Positions 1 through 6,950 are shown, numbered from the stretch's first letter. The stretch: DNA of 11,172 nucleotides from JBCDGZ01 sp038750655 (GCA_038750655.1 JBCDGZ010000194.1:1-11172), one strand, 5' to 3'. Translations and numbers: made by a program. Notes: a model not told the origin generated them from the letters alone.

Positions 1-2
1 AC

Positions 3-74
3 ACCAACCTAGTGTTCAATGAAGTAAAACGTTTAAGTCAAGGGTTAAACTTCAAAGATAATTACTTTAGGTAA
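3..74 (+). CDS. Possible C-terminal tail of an unidentified protein (5' end outside window)
   Basis: Frame 3 is open from the window edge to a TAA at 72-74 and gives 23 residues ending KDNYFR. The other two forward frames close sooner. The peptide is ordinary in composition and could be the true 3' end of an upstream gene, but it is too short to assign to a family. No terminator hairpin follows it. It may also be chance, so it is offered only as a likely partial gene. Confidence 0.3.
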   Translation, partial: TNLVFNEVKRLSQGLNFKDNYFR

Positions 75-107
75 AATGTATCCAACCTTCAAATTAAAAA
101 ATAGGAA

Positions 108-176
108 ATGAAAGATAAAGAAGCTTTCAGAAATGCGCTTATTCAAAAGATCAAAGAAGTAGACGAGATAAAATAA
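108..176 (+). CDS. Very small ORF, 22 residues, unknown
   Basis: ATG at 108 follows a purine-rich AGGA-like stretch (103-107) and is read to TAA at 174-176. The peptide starts MKDKEAF and ends KEVDEIK. It is strongly charged and predicted helical, resembling the first helix of small antitoxin-like or regulator proteins, but that is only an impression. The same frame continues after the stop for another ~23 codons with protein-like content (ending LLNE near 246). This could mean a small gene broken by a stop, or coincidence. Nothing else supports expression. Confidence 0.2.
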   Translation: MKDKEAFRNALIQKIKEVDEIK

Positions 177-243
177 CCTCACAATAAGGAATACATTCTG
201 GCGTTTCAAAATCAACGAATTGTTCACCCAACCAATCTACTAA

Positions 244-1674
244 ATGAAACAACCACTTTTCTTACTCCTCCTGATTATTGTCATCCAATCTTGTACAACT
301 GACGCACCAACAACCACAACTCCGCCCCTCTCCAATGACAAAGCCCTGAAGCTCGACACGCTCTTTGAAGAGCTTTATCGAGAAGGAGCATTCAACGGGA
401 ATGTGCTCGTGGCAGAAAAAGGGACTATCATTTTTGAAAAAAGTTACGGGCTGGCCAATGAGCAAACGAAGGAACCTCTTAATAAGCATACCGTATTTGA
501 ATTGGCGTCTGTATCGAAGCCATTTACTGCAATGGGCATTGTTCTGCTTGCTAAAAAAGGGAAAGTAGCCTATGATGATATGATCAGTAAATACATTCCC
601 GAATTAAATGATTATAAGGGCATTACCATCAAGCATCTGCTCATTCATACCAGTGGGTTACCCGATTATATGCAACTCGCTGAGGAGCATTGGGACAAAA
701 CTAAAATGGCGACCAATGAGGACATGATCAATCTTTTCACCCAGTTCAAACCCGCCGTAGAATTTGCACCAAATGAGCACTGGGACTATAGCAATACAGG
801 GTACCTACTTCTGGCGACCATCATCGAAAGGGTGAGCGGATTGTCTTTTGGGGAATACCTGCAGGAAAATATTTTCACCCCCCTGGACATGAAAAATTCC
901 TTTGTTTACAGAAGACGATTTCAACCGAGGACTGTTCAAAACTACGCACAAGGCTATATTTTGGCGGAGGACTCCAATAAGAAAATTCTGCCAGATGAGC
1001 TGGGGACAGATGATTACTCCGTTTATCTGGATGGTATTGTCGGAGATGGGATGGTGAATTCGAACACCCATGATTTGTTAAAATGGGATCGAGCGCTTTA
1101 CGGCAATAGCCTGATCGACGAGGAGGATAGACGCCTGATTTTTTCTTCTTACCCAACGAAGGACGGAGAGGAAACGGATTATGGTTTTGGATGGACCGTT
1201 GATAGTACGGAAACTTACGGTAAAGTTGTGTCCCATGCAGGTGGCTGGGCGGGCTACAGAACTTACATTGAAAGAAACTTGGACAATGACAAAACCATCA
1301 TCATTCTTCAAAATAATTCACTGCCGGCAACCAAGACCCCCAAAAAAAATACCCGTAGAATTGTGTATGAGCAGGCTGTTGAGAAACCCATCAAGCTGGC
1401 TAATATTATCCTACAGCTTTATGCTGGAAAATACTTGAACGAGAAACAAAAAGAAAAGGAAATCTTGTTTGAAAACGATAAACTCTATGTACCAATGAGT
1501 CCTGACTTTAAAGTCGAACTCATTCCAGTATCCCAAACGAAATTCATTGTTGATGGATTCTCCCCGGAGGTTACTTATACCTTTACGGTCAATGAAGCAA
1601 CTGGTGAAGTTGAGCAATACCGGGTGCAACAAGTAGCGCAAGGTATAGATAGAACGGCGAAGCGAATACCGTAA
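244..1674 (+). CDS. Serine hydrolase lipoprotein, class C beta-lactamase / DD-peptidase fold
   Basis: The 476-residue product begins with a lipoprotein signal: a hydrophobic stretch at residues 4-14 and a lipobox ending at Cys17 (IQSC). It should therefore be lipid-anchored in the envelope. The three active-site motifs of the beta-lactamase class C/esterase superfamily are present in order: S-V-S-K at 89-92 (nucleophile Ser89, general base Lys92), Y-S-N at 182-184, and H-A-G-G at 331-334 in place of KTG. The catalytic domain spans about 35-365. A C-terminal beta-rich region (about 385-476), ending TAKRIP, resembles the DUF3471-type domain often found after such hydrolases. Likely activities are D-amino-acid peptidase or esterase; resistance to beta-lactams should not be assumed. 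No TAnnTTTG promoter was found just upstream. ATG 244 is chosen because it places the signal peptide correctly. Codons are AT-richer than in the genes at the right end of the window. Confidence 0.9.
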   Translation: MKQPLFLLLLIIVIQSCTTDAPTTTTPPLSNDKALKLDTLFEELYREGAFNGNVLVAEKGTIIFEKSYGLANEQTKEPLNKHTVFELASVSKPFTAMGIVLLAKKGKVAYDDMISKYIPELNDYKGITIKHLLIHTSGLPDYMQLAEEHWDKTKMATNEDMINLFTQFKPAVEFAPNEHWDYSNTGYLLLATIIERVSGLSFGEYLQENIFTPLDMKNSFVYRRRFQPRTVQNYAQGYILAEDSNKKILPDELGTDDYSVYLDGIVGDGMVNSNTHDLLKWDRALYGNSLIDEEDRRLIFSSYPTKDGEETDYGFGWTVDSTETYGKVVSHAGGWAGYRTYIERNLDNDKTIIILQNNSLPATKTPKKNTRRIVYEQAVEKPIKLANIILQLYAGKYLNEKQKEKEILFENDKLYVPMSPDFKVELIPVSQTKFIVDGFSPEVTYTFTVNEATGEVEQYRVQQVAQGIDRTAKRIP

Positions 1675-1881
1675 CGCTGCAACTGGTAAAGCCCGGAGAC
1701 GACTTCTGCTGAGCTAAATAGGTACTTAAAATTGCGGTATCCCCTCTTTGCGGGGACCGCAGCTTGGGCTCCGAGGTGAGCTGCTATCAACGCTTTTCCA
1801 GCCAATATTAAAGCACAACTATTGATTTTCTTCCCCGGATTGGCGTTCTTTACAACATCAATCGGCTTGGCACAGCGATTG
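1675..1881. other. Non-coding interval with strong hairpins; possible dispersed element
   Basis: This stretch separates the hydrolase stop from the likely start of the next gene. It contains a stable stem-loop: TGCGGT (1733-1738), a two-base AT bulge, CCCC (1741-1744), a seven-base loop, GGGG (1752-1755) and ACCGCA (1756-1761). A second dyad, GCAGCT (1759-1764) with AGCTGC (1779-1784), overlaps its 3' arm, so the two could be alternative folds. No T-run follows either, so a simple intrinsic terminator is unlikely. A minus-strand frame stays open across the whole interval (1575-1979), which is unusual for Bacteroidota intergenic DNA. A weak -7-like TAAAATTG lies at 1727-1734. The interval may be a small repeated element or a structured leader; neither is proven. 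Confidence 0.4.
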
Positions 1882-2478
1882 ATGCTTGATATTAACACAC
1901 TAGAAAACACTTTGGAAGGCAACCTCATAGATAAAATCTCCCGCTCCTTTAGCATCGAACTGCCCGTCAAGGACAGCATGGATGACTACCTGGATTTCAT
2001 CATTCCGCTGGTGCGCCCCTGGGGCGAAGATCTCTACGAACAGGAGTACTACCTCAACACGCGCTGGCTGGAAATCAGCGATGAGGACGCTTTTCACGAA
2101 TCCATCCTGCATATTTTTCAAGTAGAAGGCAGCTATCTGATCTCCATCGATGGGAATATCTCCCAACGCGGATGGAGCATTCTCCCCAAATCCAATACCC
2201 TTATCCTACAGGAGGCCGACCAATCGATACAGGGCGAGCTGTACGACCTGGCCTTTATGAACGCCGATTTTTTCATCCTCCGCAAGCACGGCAACCAAAA
2301 GCGCAAAGGCAACAAAAAGTACTTCGTCATGGCGCGCGAGTCGCTGGTGCGAGGCTTGGAATGGCGAGATGTTATGGAGCTGATGTTCAATCGCTACCGC
2401 AACAACTCACAATTCATCGTCATCGTGGCCGTTATTATCTTTATACTGGCTGCCCTAGTCGTCCTTTCCTTTTTCTAG
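1882..2478 (+). CDS. Unrecognised tail-anchored membrane protein, 198 residues
   Basis: The family is not recognised. The reading frame could begin at ATG 1822, but the first 20 residues from there lie over the structured intergenic element and look non-coding in character. ATG 1882 (MLDINTLEN) is preferred, giving 198 residues; no clear ribosome binding site decides it. The product is a soluble domain of about 175 residues, acidic in its first half, with alternating hydrophobic residues suggesting beta strands in the middle. A basic segment with KRKGNKK follows, and then a single hydrophobic helix formed by roughly the last 20 residues (after NNSQF). There is no N-terminal signal, so it should be tail-anchored with its bulk in the cytoplasm. 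It sits 90 bases upstream of tatC, which has its own promoter. Membrane quality control or signalling roles are possible but unsupported. Confidence 0.7.
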   Translation: MLDINTLENTLEGNLIDKISRSFSIELPVKDSMDDYLDFIIPLVRPWGEDLYEQEYYLNTRWLEISDEDAFHESILHIFQVEGSYLISIDGNISQRGWSILPKSNTLILQEADQSIQGELYDLAFMNADFFILRKHGNQKRKGNKKYFVMARESLVRGLEWRDVMELMFNRYRNNSQFIVIVAVIIFILAALVVLSFF

Positions 2479-2512
2479 TTTCTAGCTCAAGGTTTAAGAA
2501 TACAGAAATTCG

Positions 2513-2520
2513 TATTTTTG
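2513..2520 (+). promoter_or_regulatory. Bacteroidota -7 promoter element for tatC
   Basis: TATTTTTG matches the Bacteroidota primary sigma -7 consensus TAnnTTTG exactly. A good TTG at -33 is missing; GGTTTA at 2491-2496 is the nearest candidate. Transcription would begin near 2527, leaving about 42 bases of leader before the tatC ATG at 2569. The element lies after the stop of the upstream tail-anchored gene, so tatC and the gene behind it are probably their own unit. Confidence 0.55.
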
Positions 2521-2568
2521 TGAGGATTTCTGCACAAAAGCTTAATTTAGCCAACAAAATTGCGGACT

Positions 2569-3402
2569 ATGCCATTGGATCAGATAGATGTAGATAACGA
2601 TTTGCCGGCAGCACAGACGGGTGAGAAGGAAATGTCTTTTTTGGATCATTTGGAGGAACTGCGCTGGCACCTGGTACGTGGGGTATCGGCCATTGGAGTA
2701 CTGGCCGTCATTGCCTTTGCCTCTGGCCAATGGGTGTTCGATACTATCATTATGGCTCCTTTGGATAAAGGGTTCATCAGCTACCGGATCATCAACTCTG
2801 CCATCCCTGGCCTGGAGTTCTACCCGCCGCCGGACTTGGAGCTCATCGCGGTGATGTTTGGGGAGCAATTCATTGTTCACCTCAAAACCTCCTTCGTGCT
2901 AGGGGTCGTGCTGTCTTTTCCTTATTTGTTTTGGGAAATATGGCGCTTTATCAAACCGGGACTCTACCCTCAAGAGCGCAAAGCCGCCCGGGGAATCGTC
3001 GGCATTTGTTCCTTCCTCTTCATCGCCGGAGTGGCCTTCGGCTACTTCATCATCGCCCCCTTCGCCGTAACCTTCCTAGGGAGCTACAGCGTCGGTGCCG
3101 TCAATGCTCCTACCCTATCCTCCTTTGTCAACTATATGACCATGTTTACTGTCCCCGTCGGCGTTATTTTCGAGCTGCCCATCGTAGTCTATTTCCTGGC
3201 GAAGGTAGGCTTGCTGTATCCCCAGACGATGAAGAGCTACCGCCGGCATGCCTTCATTATCATTCTGATCCTCGCCGCGATCATTACACCACCAGATGTA
3301 GTCACCCAGTTTCTGATCGGTATCCCGCTTTATGTACTATACGAAATCAGCATTCGCATCTGTAGCCGGGTGGTCAAAAGAGCTGAAGCCAAAAGACAAT
3401 AA
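2569..3402 (+). CDS. tatC: Sec-independent protein translocase subunit TatC
   Basis: TatC is the polytopic core of the twin-arginine translocase, which moves folded proteins across the inner membrane. The family signature SFLDHLEELR is at residues 23-32, with Glu30 matching the conserved early Glu. The cytoplasmic loop motif from PYLFWEIW to PQERK (118-138) holds Glu136, equivalent to E. coli Glu103. F-E-L-P in transmembrane helix 4 holds Glu202, equivalent to E. coli Glu170. TPPD precedes the last helix. Six membrane segments are apparent. The frame extends upstream to a TTG at 2560, but ATG 2569 (MPLDQID) is taken as the start. ATG 2632 (MSFLDH) would also give a complete core, so about 21 residues of N-terminal extension remain uncertain. 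No tatA or tatB is in the window. The next gene starts six bases after the stop, indicating co-transcription. Confidence 0.95.
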   Translation: MPLDQIDVDNDLPAAQTGEKEMSFLDHLEELRWHLVRGVSAIGVLAVIAFASGQWVFDTIIMAPLDKGFISYRIINSAIPGLEFYPPPDLELIAVMFGEQFIVHLKTSFVLGVVLSFPYLFWEIWRFIKPGLYPQERKAARGIVGICSFLFIAGVAFGYFIIAPFAVTFLGSYSVGAVNAPTLSSFVNYMTMFTVPVGVIFELPIVVYFLAKVGLLYPQTMKSYRRHAFIIILILAAIITPPDVVTQFLIGIPLYVLYEISIRICSRVVKRAEAKRQ

Positions 3403-3408
3403 TACTGT

Positions 3409-3894
3409 ATGCAAAATCTGTCCTCTTCTACGACGCTTCTCTTTAAGATTGTCATACCGACCTTGTGGATCACCTTTTTTGGGTCCTTTACGATTGCCCT
3501 GCTTCTTACCAAGCTGTCTAACGTCGGCCCCTACCCGATCGAGGTCTTTCGCATCGGATTTGTGATCTTTTCCATTATTGGAATCGGGCTACTCTATTGG
3601 GCCTTACTGCCCCTCAAACGGGTGGAGGCGGATGGTGAGTATTTTTACGCTACCAACTACTTCAAAACTTACCGCTACCCTCACCACAGCGTGAAGGAAA
3701 TTCAGATACGTGATTATCTGATCGTCCGTTCGGTGCGACTGAAACTGCGGAAGGCGGGAAAATTTGGCCAAAAAATGACCTTTATCGCCAGCCGCCGCCG
3801 CTTCGATGATTTTTTTGCCAATCACCCCGAACTGGCCTACCTCCTCAAAGGCGATGTCCCCGACCTGGAGCCTACTTCGACCGCAGACGAATAA
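3409..3894 (+). CDS. Small two-helix membrane protein with basic cytoplasmic domain, unknown
   Basis: The 161-residue product has two hydrophobic segments (about 12-33 and 47-67) followed by a basic soluble domain of about 90 residues. That domain's pattern (short beta strands, then a helix with FDDFFANHPE) recalls the bacterial PH-like domains of small membrane proteins; the resemblance is by eye only. There is no signal peptide cleavage site, and positive charges after the second helix place the soluble part in the cytoplasm. The gene starts six bases after tatC, so the two are probably translated from one message. Its last 23 bases overlap the 3' end of porX on the other strand. It is neither TatA nor TatB: it lacks the short N-out helix followed by an amphipathic helix. 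Function unknown. Confidence 0.8.
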   Translation: MQNLSSSTTLLFKIVIPTLWITFFGSFTIALLLTKLSNVGPYPIEVFRIGFVIFSIIGIGLLYWALLPLKRVEADGEYFYATNYFKTYRYPHHSVKEIQIRDYLIVRSVRLKLRKAGKFGQKMTFIASRRRFDDFFANHPELAYLLKGDVPDLEPTSTADE

Positions 3895-5431
3895 TCGGAC
3901 AGATCATCTCCTCTAACGAAATTCCTCCGTGCTGGAAGGTATTCCTATAGTAGTTGTGGTAATGATTATAATTGTTGGGATAAAGGAAAAAGCGATCATC
4001 CTTGGCAAAAATGAAGGTTGAACTCACATTCGGCCGGGGCAGGCCCGCTACGTGAGGATCGCGTACCGCTAGGACATCCCGCTTATCAAATTGCAGATTA
4101 CGGCCCACCTTATAGCGCAGATTCGTCGTCGTCTCCCGATCACCCACCACCTTGGACGGCGTCTTGACGCGAATGGTTCCGTGATCCGTGGTGATGATCA
4201 GGCGTACGTCCTTCTCCGCAATCTTTTGCAGGGCCGACCAGAGCGGCGAATGCTCAAACCAAGAGCGCGTCAGCGAGCGGTAGGCCGTCTCGTCGCCCGC
4301 CAGTTCCTTGAGCACTTCCATCTCCGTACGCGCGTGAGAGAGCATGTCGATGAAGTTGTAGACAATGACCATCAAGTCATTATGCAAATAATTGAGGGCA
4401 TTATCATGTAGATTCTTCGCGTGATTGACATTGGTTACCTTGACATAGTCAAATTTGACTTCCCGGCGGATAATCCGACGAATCTGCTCACCGAGGAGGT
4501 CTTTTTCGTGCAGATTCTTACCGCCCGCCTCATTATCATTCTTCCACCATTTCGAATAGTACTTGTCAATATCAGCGGGCATCATCCCGGCGAAAATGGC
4601 ATTGCGGCTGTATTGTGTAGAAGTTGGTAAAATACTATAGAAAGTCTCTTCCTCCTCGACACGGAAAAACTCCGTCACCACGGGCTCAATGGTCTTCCAC
4701 TGATCGTAGCGCAGGTTATCCAGTAAAAGCATGACGGTAGGGACTTCTTTATCGAGATGAGGGAAAATCTTTTTGCGCATCAGGTTGTAAGAGAGCGTAG
4801 GCGCATCCTCGGCCCCTTCTTCCAGCCAATCGAGGTATCTTTTGACGATATATTTGGAAAATTCAGCATTGGCCTCCGTCTTCTGCATAGCCAGAATATC
4901 GCCCATTTGCTCGCGGTTGGTACCGTCCAGCTTCAACTCCCAGCTGATAATTTTCTTATAAATGTCTCCCCATTCCTTGTAGTCCAGCCCGCTATTGATC
5001 TCCATGAGAATCTGACGAAATTCCTGCTGATAGTCAGAAGCCGTCTTATCCCCCACCAATCGCTTCTTATCGATGATCTTTTTGAGGGTGAGCAGAATTT
5101 GGTTGGGATTAACAGGTTTGATGAGGTAATCCGTGATCTGCGCACCGATGGCCTCTTCCATAACATTCTCCGCTTCGTTCTTGGTGATCATGACCACGGG
5201 TAAGGCCGGGTTGTTTTCTTTAATCTTGGCCAGGGTTTCCAAGCCGGTGATACCGGGCATGGATTCATCCAGAAAAACCACATCAAAATCTTTTGCTTCC
5301 TCGCATTCTTCGAGGGCGTCATAGCCATTGCTGACGGTGATGACATCGTAACCTTTTTTTTCCAAGAACATCAATTGGGGCTTCAGCAGGTCAATTTCGT
5401 CATCTGCCCATAGGATTTTAATTTTTTCCAT
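3872..5431 (-). CDS. porX: PorX-type response regulator with PglZ domain
   Basis: This 519-residue protein has the two-domain plan of PorX, the regulator that works with the histidine kinase PorY and sigma factor SigP to control type IX secretion genes in Porphyromonas and relatives. Residues 1-120 are a receiver domain with the acidic pair Asp10/Asp11, phospho-acceptor Asp55 (VFLDESMPG), Thr83 and Lys105 (IKP). A helical linker (about 130-220) follows, then a PglZ domain of the alkaline phosphatase superfamily. Its likely zinc ligands are Asp238 (LLLDNLRYD), the T-S-T stretch 270-272, Asp362 and His366 (DMLSH), Asp416-His417 (TTDHG) and His501 (QHGG). All are present, so the enzyme site looks intact. 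PorX PglZ domains have been reported to have phosphodiesterase activity. There is no DNA-binding domain. The gene stands alone, converges on the tatC unit with a 23-base 3' overlap, and diverges from the HD-domain gene. Confidence 0.93.
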   Translation of the reverse strand: MEKIKILWADDEIDLLKPQLMFLEKKGYDVITVSNGYDALEECEEAKDFDVVFLDESMPGITGLETLAKIKENNPALPVVMITKNEAENVMEEAIGAQITDYLIKPVNPNQILLTLKKIIDKKRLVGDKTASDYQQEFRQILMEINSGLDYKEWGDIYKKIISWELKLDGTNREQMGDILAMQKTEANAEFSKYIVKRYLDWLEEGAEDAPTLSYNLMRKKIFPHLDKEVPTVMLLLDNLRYDQWKTIEPVVTEFFRVEEEETFYSILPTSTQYSRNAIFAGMMPADIDKYYSKWWKNDNEAGGKNLHEKDLLGEQIRRIIRREVKFDYVKVTNVNHAKNLHDNALNYLHNDLMVIVYNFIDMLSHARTEMEVLKELAGDETAYRSLTRSWFEHSPLWSALQKIAEKDVRLIITTDHGTIRVKTPSKVVGDRETTTNLRYKVGRNLQFDKRDVLAVRDPHVAGLPRPNVSSTFIFAKDDRFFLYPNNYNHYHNYYRNTFQHGGISLEEMICPIIRLRSK

Positions 5432-5494
5432 ATAGATCGTCAGTTATATTTTTAATTTTATTATAATAATGATTTCTTTTAGAGAGAAACACAA

Positions 5495-5547
5495 CTTGCC
5501 TAAAGATAGCTATTTATAAACAAGTGTTTATTAAAATATAAGGCAAG
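5495..5547. promoter_or_regulatory. Nested dyads in the porX / HD-gene intergenic region
   Basis: CTTGCCT (5495-5501) and AGGCAAG (5541-5547) form an outer inverted repeat. Between them lies a tight dyad, ATAAACA-AG-TGTTTAT (5516-5531), with perfect seven-base arms. The region is 64-116 bases upstream of the porX start codon and over 180 bases upstream of the HD-gene start. It is a good candidate for a regulator binding site or a leader hairpin of porX. No TAnnTTTG element for porX was found on the minus strand, so where its promoter sits relative to the dyad is unknown. Confidence 0.4.
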
Positions 5548-5621
5548 AACGAGAAAATGTTGCAAATTCACAAAGCCCATGCAACCCTTCTGATACAAAA
5601 ACAGTCTAAATAGTGACAGGC

Positions 5622-5629
5622 TAATTTTG
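5622..5629 (+). promoter_or_regulatory. Candidate -7 promoter element upstream of the HD-domain gene
   Basis: TAATTTTG fits TAnnTTTG exactly. No TTG lies at the right distance upstream. It would start transcription near 5636, giving a leader of about 92 bases. A second, imperfect candidate lies closer to the gene: TTG at 5664-5666, a 20-base spacer, then TTATTTTG (5687-5694), which would give a leader of about 27 bases. The sequence does not decide between them. Confidence 0.4.
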
Positions 5630-5648
5630 TGAAAAAAGTTTCACAACA
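5625..5648. promoter_or_regulatory. Operator-like inverted repeat overlapping the -7 element
   Basis: The arms TTTTGTGAAA (5625-5634) and TTTCACAACA (5639-5648) match in nine of ten positions around a four-base centre. The left arm covers half of the TAATTTTG element, the position expected for a repressor site. The inner TGTGA and TCACA words recall the Crp/Fnr family, but here the gap between them is eight bases and not the usual six. It could equally be a leader hairpin if transcription starts upstream. Confidence 0.4.
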
Positions 5649-5727
5649 AATATTGCGAGATGATTGTAACGCTGTCCATGGGATTGTTATTTTGTGCTAA
5701 TTGACGGAAACATAGATTTCTAAACCT

Positions 5728-6945
5728 ATGAGTAGAAAAAAGATTTTTAATGATCCCGTTTATGGTTTCGTAAGCGTTCCCTACGGTATTTTGTTTGATC
5801 TCATTGAGCATCCGTATTTTCAGCGGCTCCGAAGGATCAAGCAGGTCGGACTGACCCACTACATCTACCCGGGCGCCTTGCATACCCGCTTTCATCACGC
5901 CCTCGGTGCCTTGCATCTGATGACCCAGGCCATCGATGTGCTGCGCTCTAAAGGGGTTGACATCAACGACGACGAAGCCGAAGCCGTTTCTATTGCCATT
6001 CTGCTGCACGACATCGGCCACGGTCCCTTCTCTCATGCTTTGGAGCATACCCTGGTCAATGTCCACCACGAGGCGCTTTCGCTGCTCTTTATGCAGCAAC
6101 TCAACCGGTACTTCGAAGGCCAGCTGGACCTGGCGATCCGCATTTTCCAGAACAGCTACCCCAAGCGCTTCCTCCACCAACTGGTTTCCAGCCAGCTGGA
6201 TATGGATCGCATGGATTACCTCAACCGGGACAGCTATTTCACTGGCGTCTCTGAAGGGGTAATTGGCTACGATCGGATCATCAAGATGCTGGCCGTGAGC
6301 GATGGAGAACTGGTGGTCGAGGAAAAGGGCATTTATTCTATTGAAAAATTCATTACCGCCCGGCGGCTCATGTACTGGCAGGTCTATTTGCACAAAACTT
6401 CTCTATCGGCTGAGCAATTGCTCATCAAAGCACTAAGACGAGCAAAGGAATTGGCGCAAAAAGGACATCAGCTGGAGGTATCCAAAAGCCTGGCGCACTT
6501 CCTCTATCGAGAATGGGAGATGACCGATTTTGAACAGCAGCCAGAGACCTTGCTCAATCACTACGCTCAACTGGATGACGTAGACATCATCGCGGCCCTC
6601 AAAAATGCGATGGACGGTGAAGATTCGACGCTTTCTTTTCTGGCCCAGAGCATCATAAATCGGCGATTATTCAAAATTGAGTTGTCAAATATTCCCTTTA
6701 AAAGTGACTATATCGAAAAAGTGCGTCAAACACTTGGAGAAAAGATAAACGATAAAAGTATCGACCTCTCCTACCTTTTGCTAGAAGGAAAGGAGTCCAA
6801 TAATGCTTACAGTACTTTGAAAGACGAGATCAAAATATTGTTCAAAAACGGCCAGGTAAAGCCGATGTCAGAAGCCTCTGACCATAATATTGATCTCAAA
6901 ATAATTACAAAGCATTATTTATGTTATCCAAAAAATATCCTCTAA
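5728..6945 (+). CDS. HD-domain nucleotide phosphohydrolase (SAMHD1/dGTPase-like)
   Basis: The 405-residue cytoplasmic protein belongs to the HD superfamily branch that includes SAMHD1 and bacterial dNTP triphosphohydrolases. The opening FNDPVYGFVSVP and the RLRRIKQVG segment (33-41) are typical of this branch. Metal ligands follow the H...HD...D order: His56 in TRFHH, His94-Asp95 in LLHDIGHGPFSH, and Asp160 in SQLDMDRMDYL. All are present, so a dNTPase or related phosphohydrolase activity is likely; the substrate cannot be read from sequence. The C-terminal part (about 300-405), ending in YLCYPK, agrees with full-length Bacteroidota members. It is divergent from porX. Its stop codon overlaps the -7 element of the next gene. 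The last ~280 bases are more AT-rich than the core, with no sign of a break. Confidence 0.9.
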   Translation: MSRKKIFNDPVYGFVSVPYGILFDLIEHPYFQRLRRIKQVGLTHYIYPGALHTRFHHALGALHLMTQAIDVLRSKGVDINDDEAEAVSIAILLHDIGHGPFSHALEHTLVNVHHEALSLLFMQQLNRYFEGQLDLAIRIFQNSYPKRFLHQLVSSQLDMDRMDYLNRDSYFTGVSEGVIGYDRIIKMLAVSDGELVVEEKGIYSIEKFITARRLMYWQVYLHKTSLSAEQLLIKALRRAKELAQKGHQLEVSKSLAHFLYREWEMTDFEQQPETLLNHYAQLDDVDIIAALKNAMDGEDSTLSFLAQSIINRRLFKIELSNIPFKSDYIEKVRQTLGEKINDKSIDLSYLLLEGKESNNAYSTLKDEIKILFKNGQVKPMSEASDHNIDLKIITKHYLCYPKNIL

Positions 6946-6950
6946 ATTTG
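6943..6950 (+). promoter_or_regulatory. Bacteroidota -7 promoter element for the repeat protein gene
   Basis: TAAATTTG is an exact TAnnTTTG match and begins on the stop codon of the HD-domain gene. A clear -33 TTG is not seen. Transcription from about 6957 would give a leader near 85 bases, AT-rich and without an obvious Shine-Dalgarno sequence. Confidence 0.5.

Noticed and set aside
45..227. 60-residue minus-strand ORF in the left flank
   Set aside because: Low-complexity, Phe/Leu-rich translation of AT-rich DNA with no start context or neighbours to support it.
1733..1761. Intrinsic terminator for the serine hydrolase
   Set aside because: The hairpin is strong but is followed by GC-rich sequence and no T-run.
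1822..1881. Extra 20 N-terminal codons for the tail-anchored protein
   Set aside because: They overlie the structured intergenic interval, lack a ribosome binding site and would add an implausible hydrophobic start; ATG 1882 is preferred.
2560..2568. TTG start for tatC three codons upstream
   Set aside because: An ATG in frame at 2569 is the simpler choice and no signal favours TTG.
5628..5645. Classic Crp/Fnr binding site (TGTGA...TCACA)
   Set aside because: The half-sites are separated by eight bases rather than six, so it is kept only as a generic dyad.
5641..6393. 250-residue minus-strand ORF opposite the HD gene
   Set aside because: It is the reverse shadow of a gene with intact catalytic motifs; no family features appear in its own translation.
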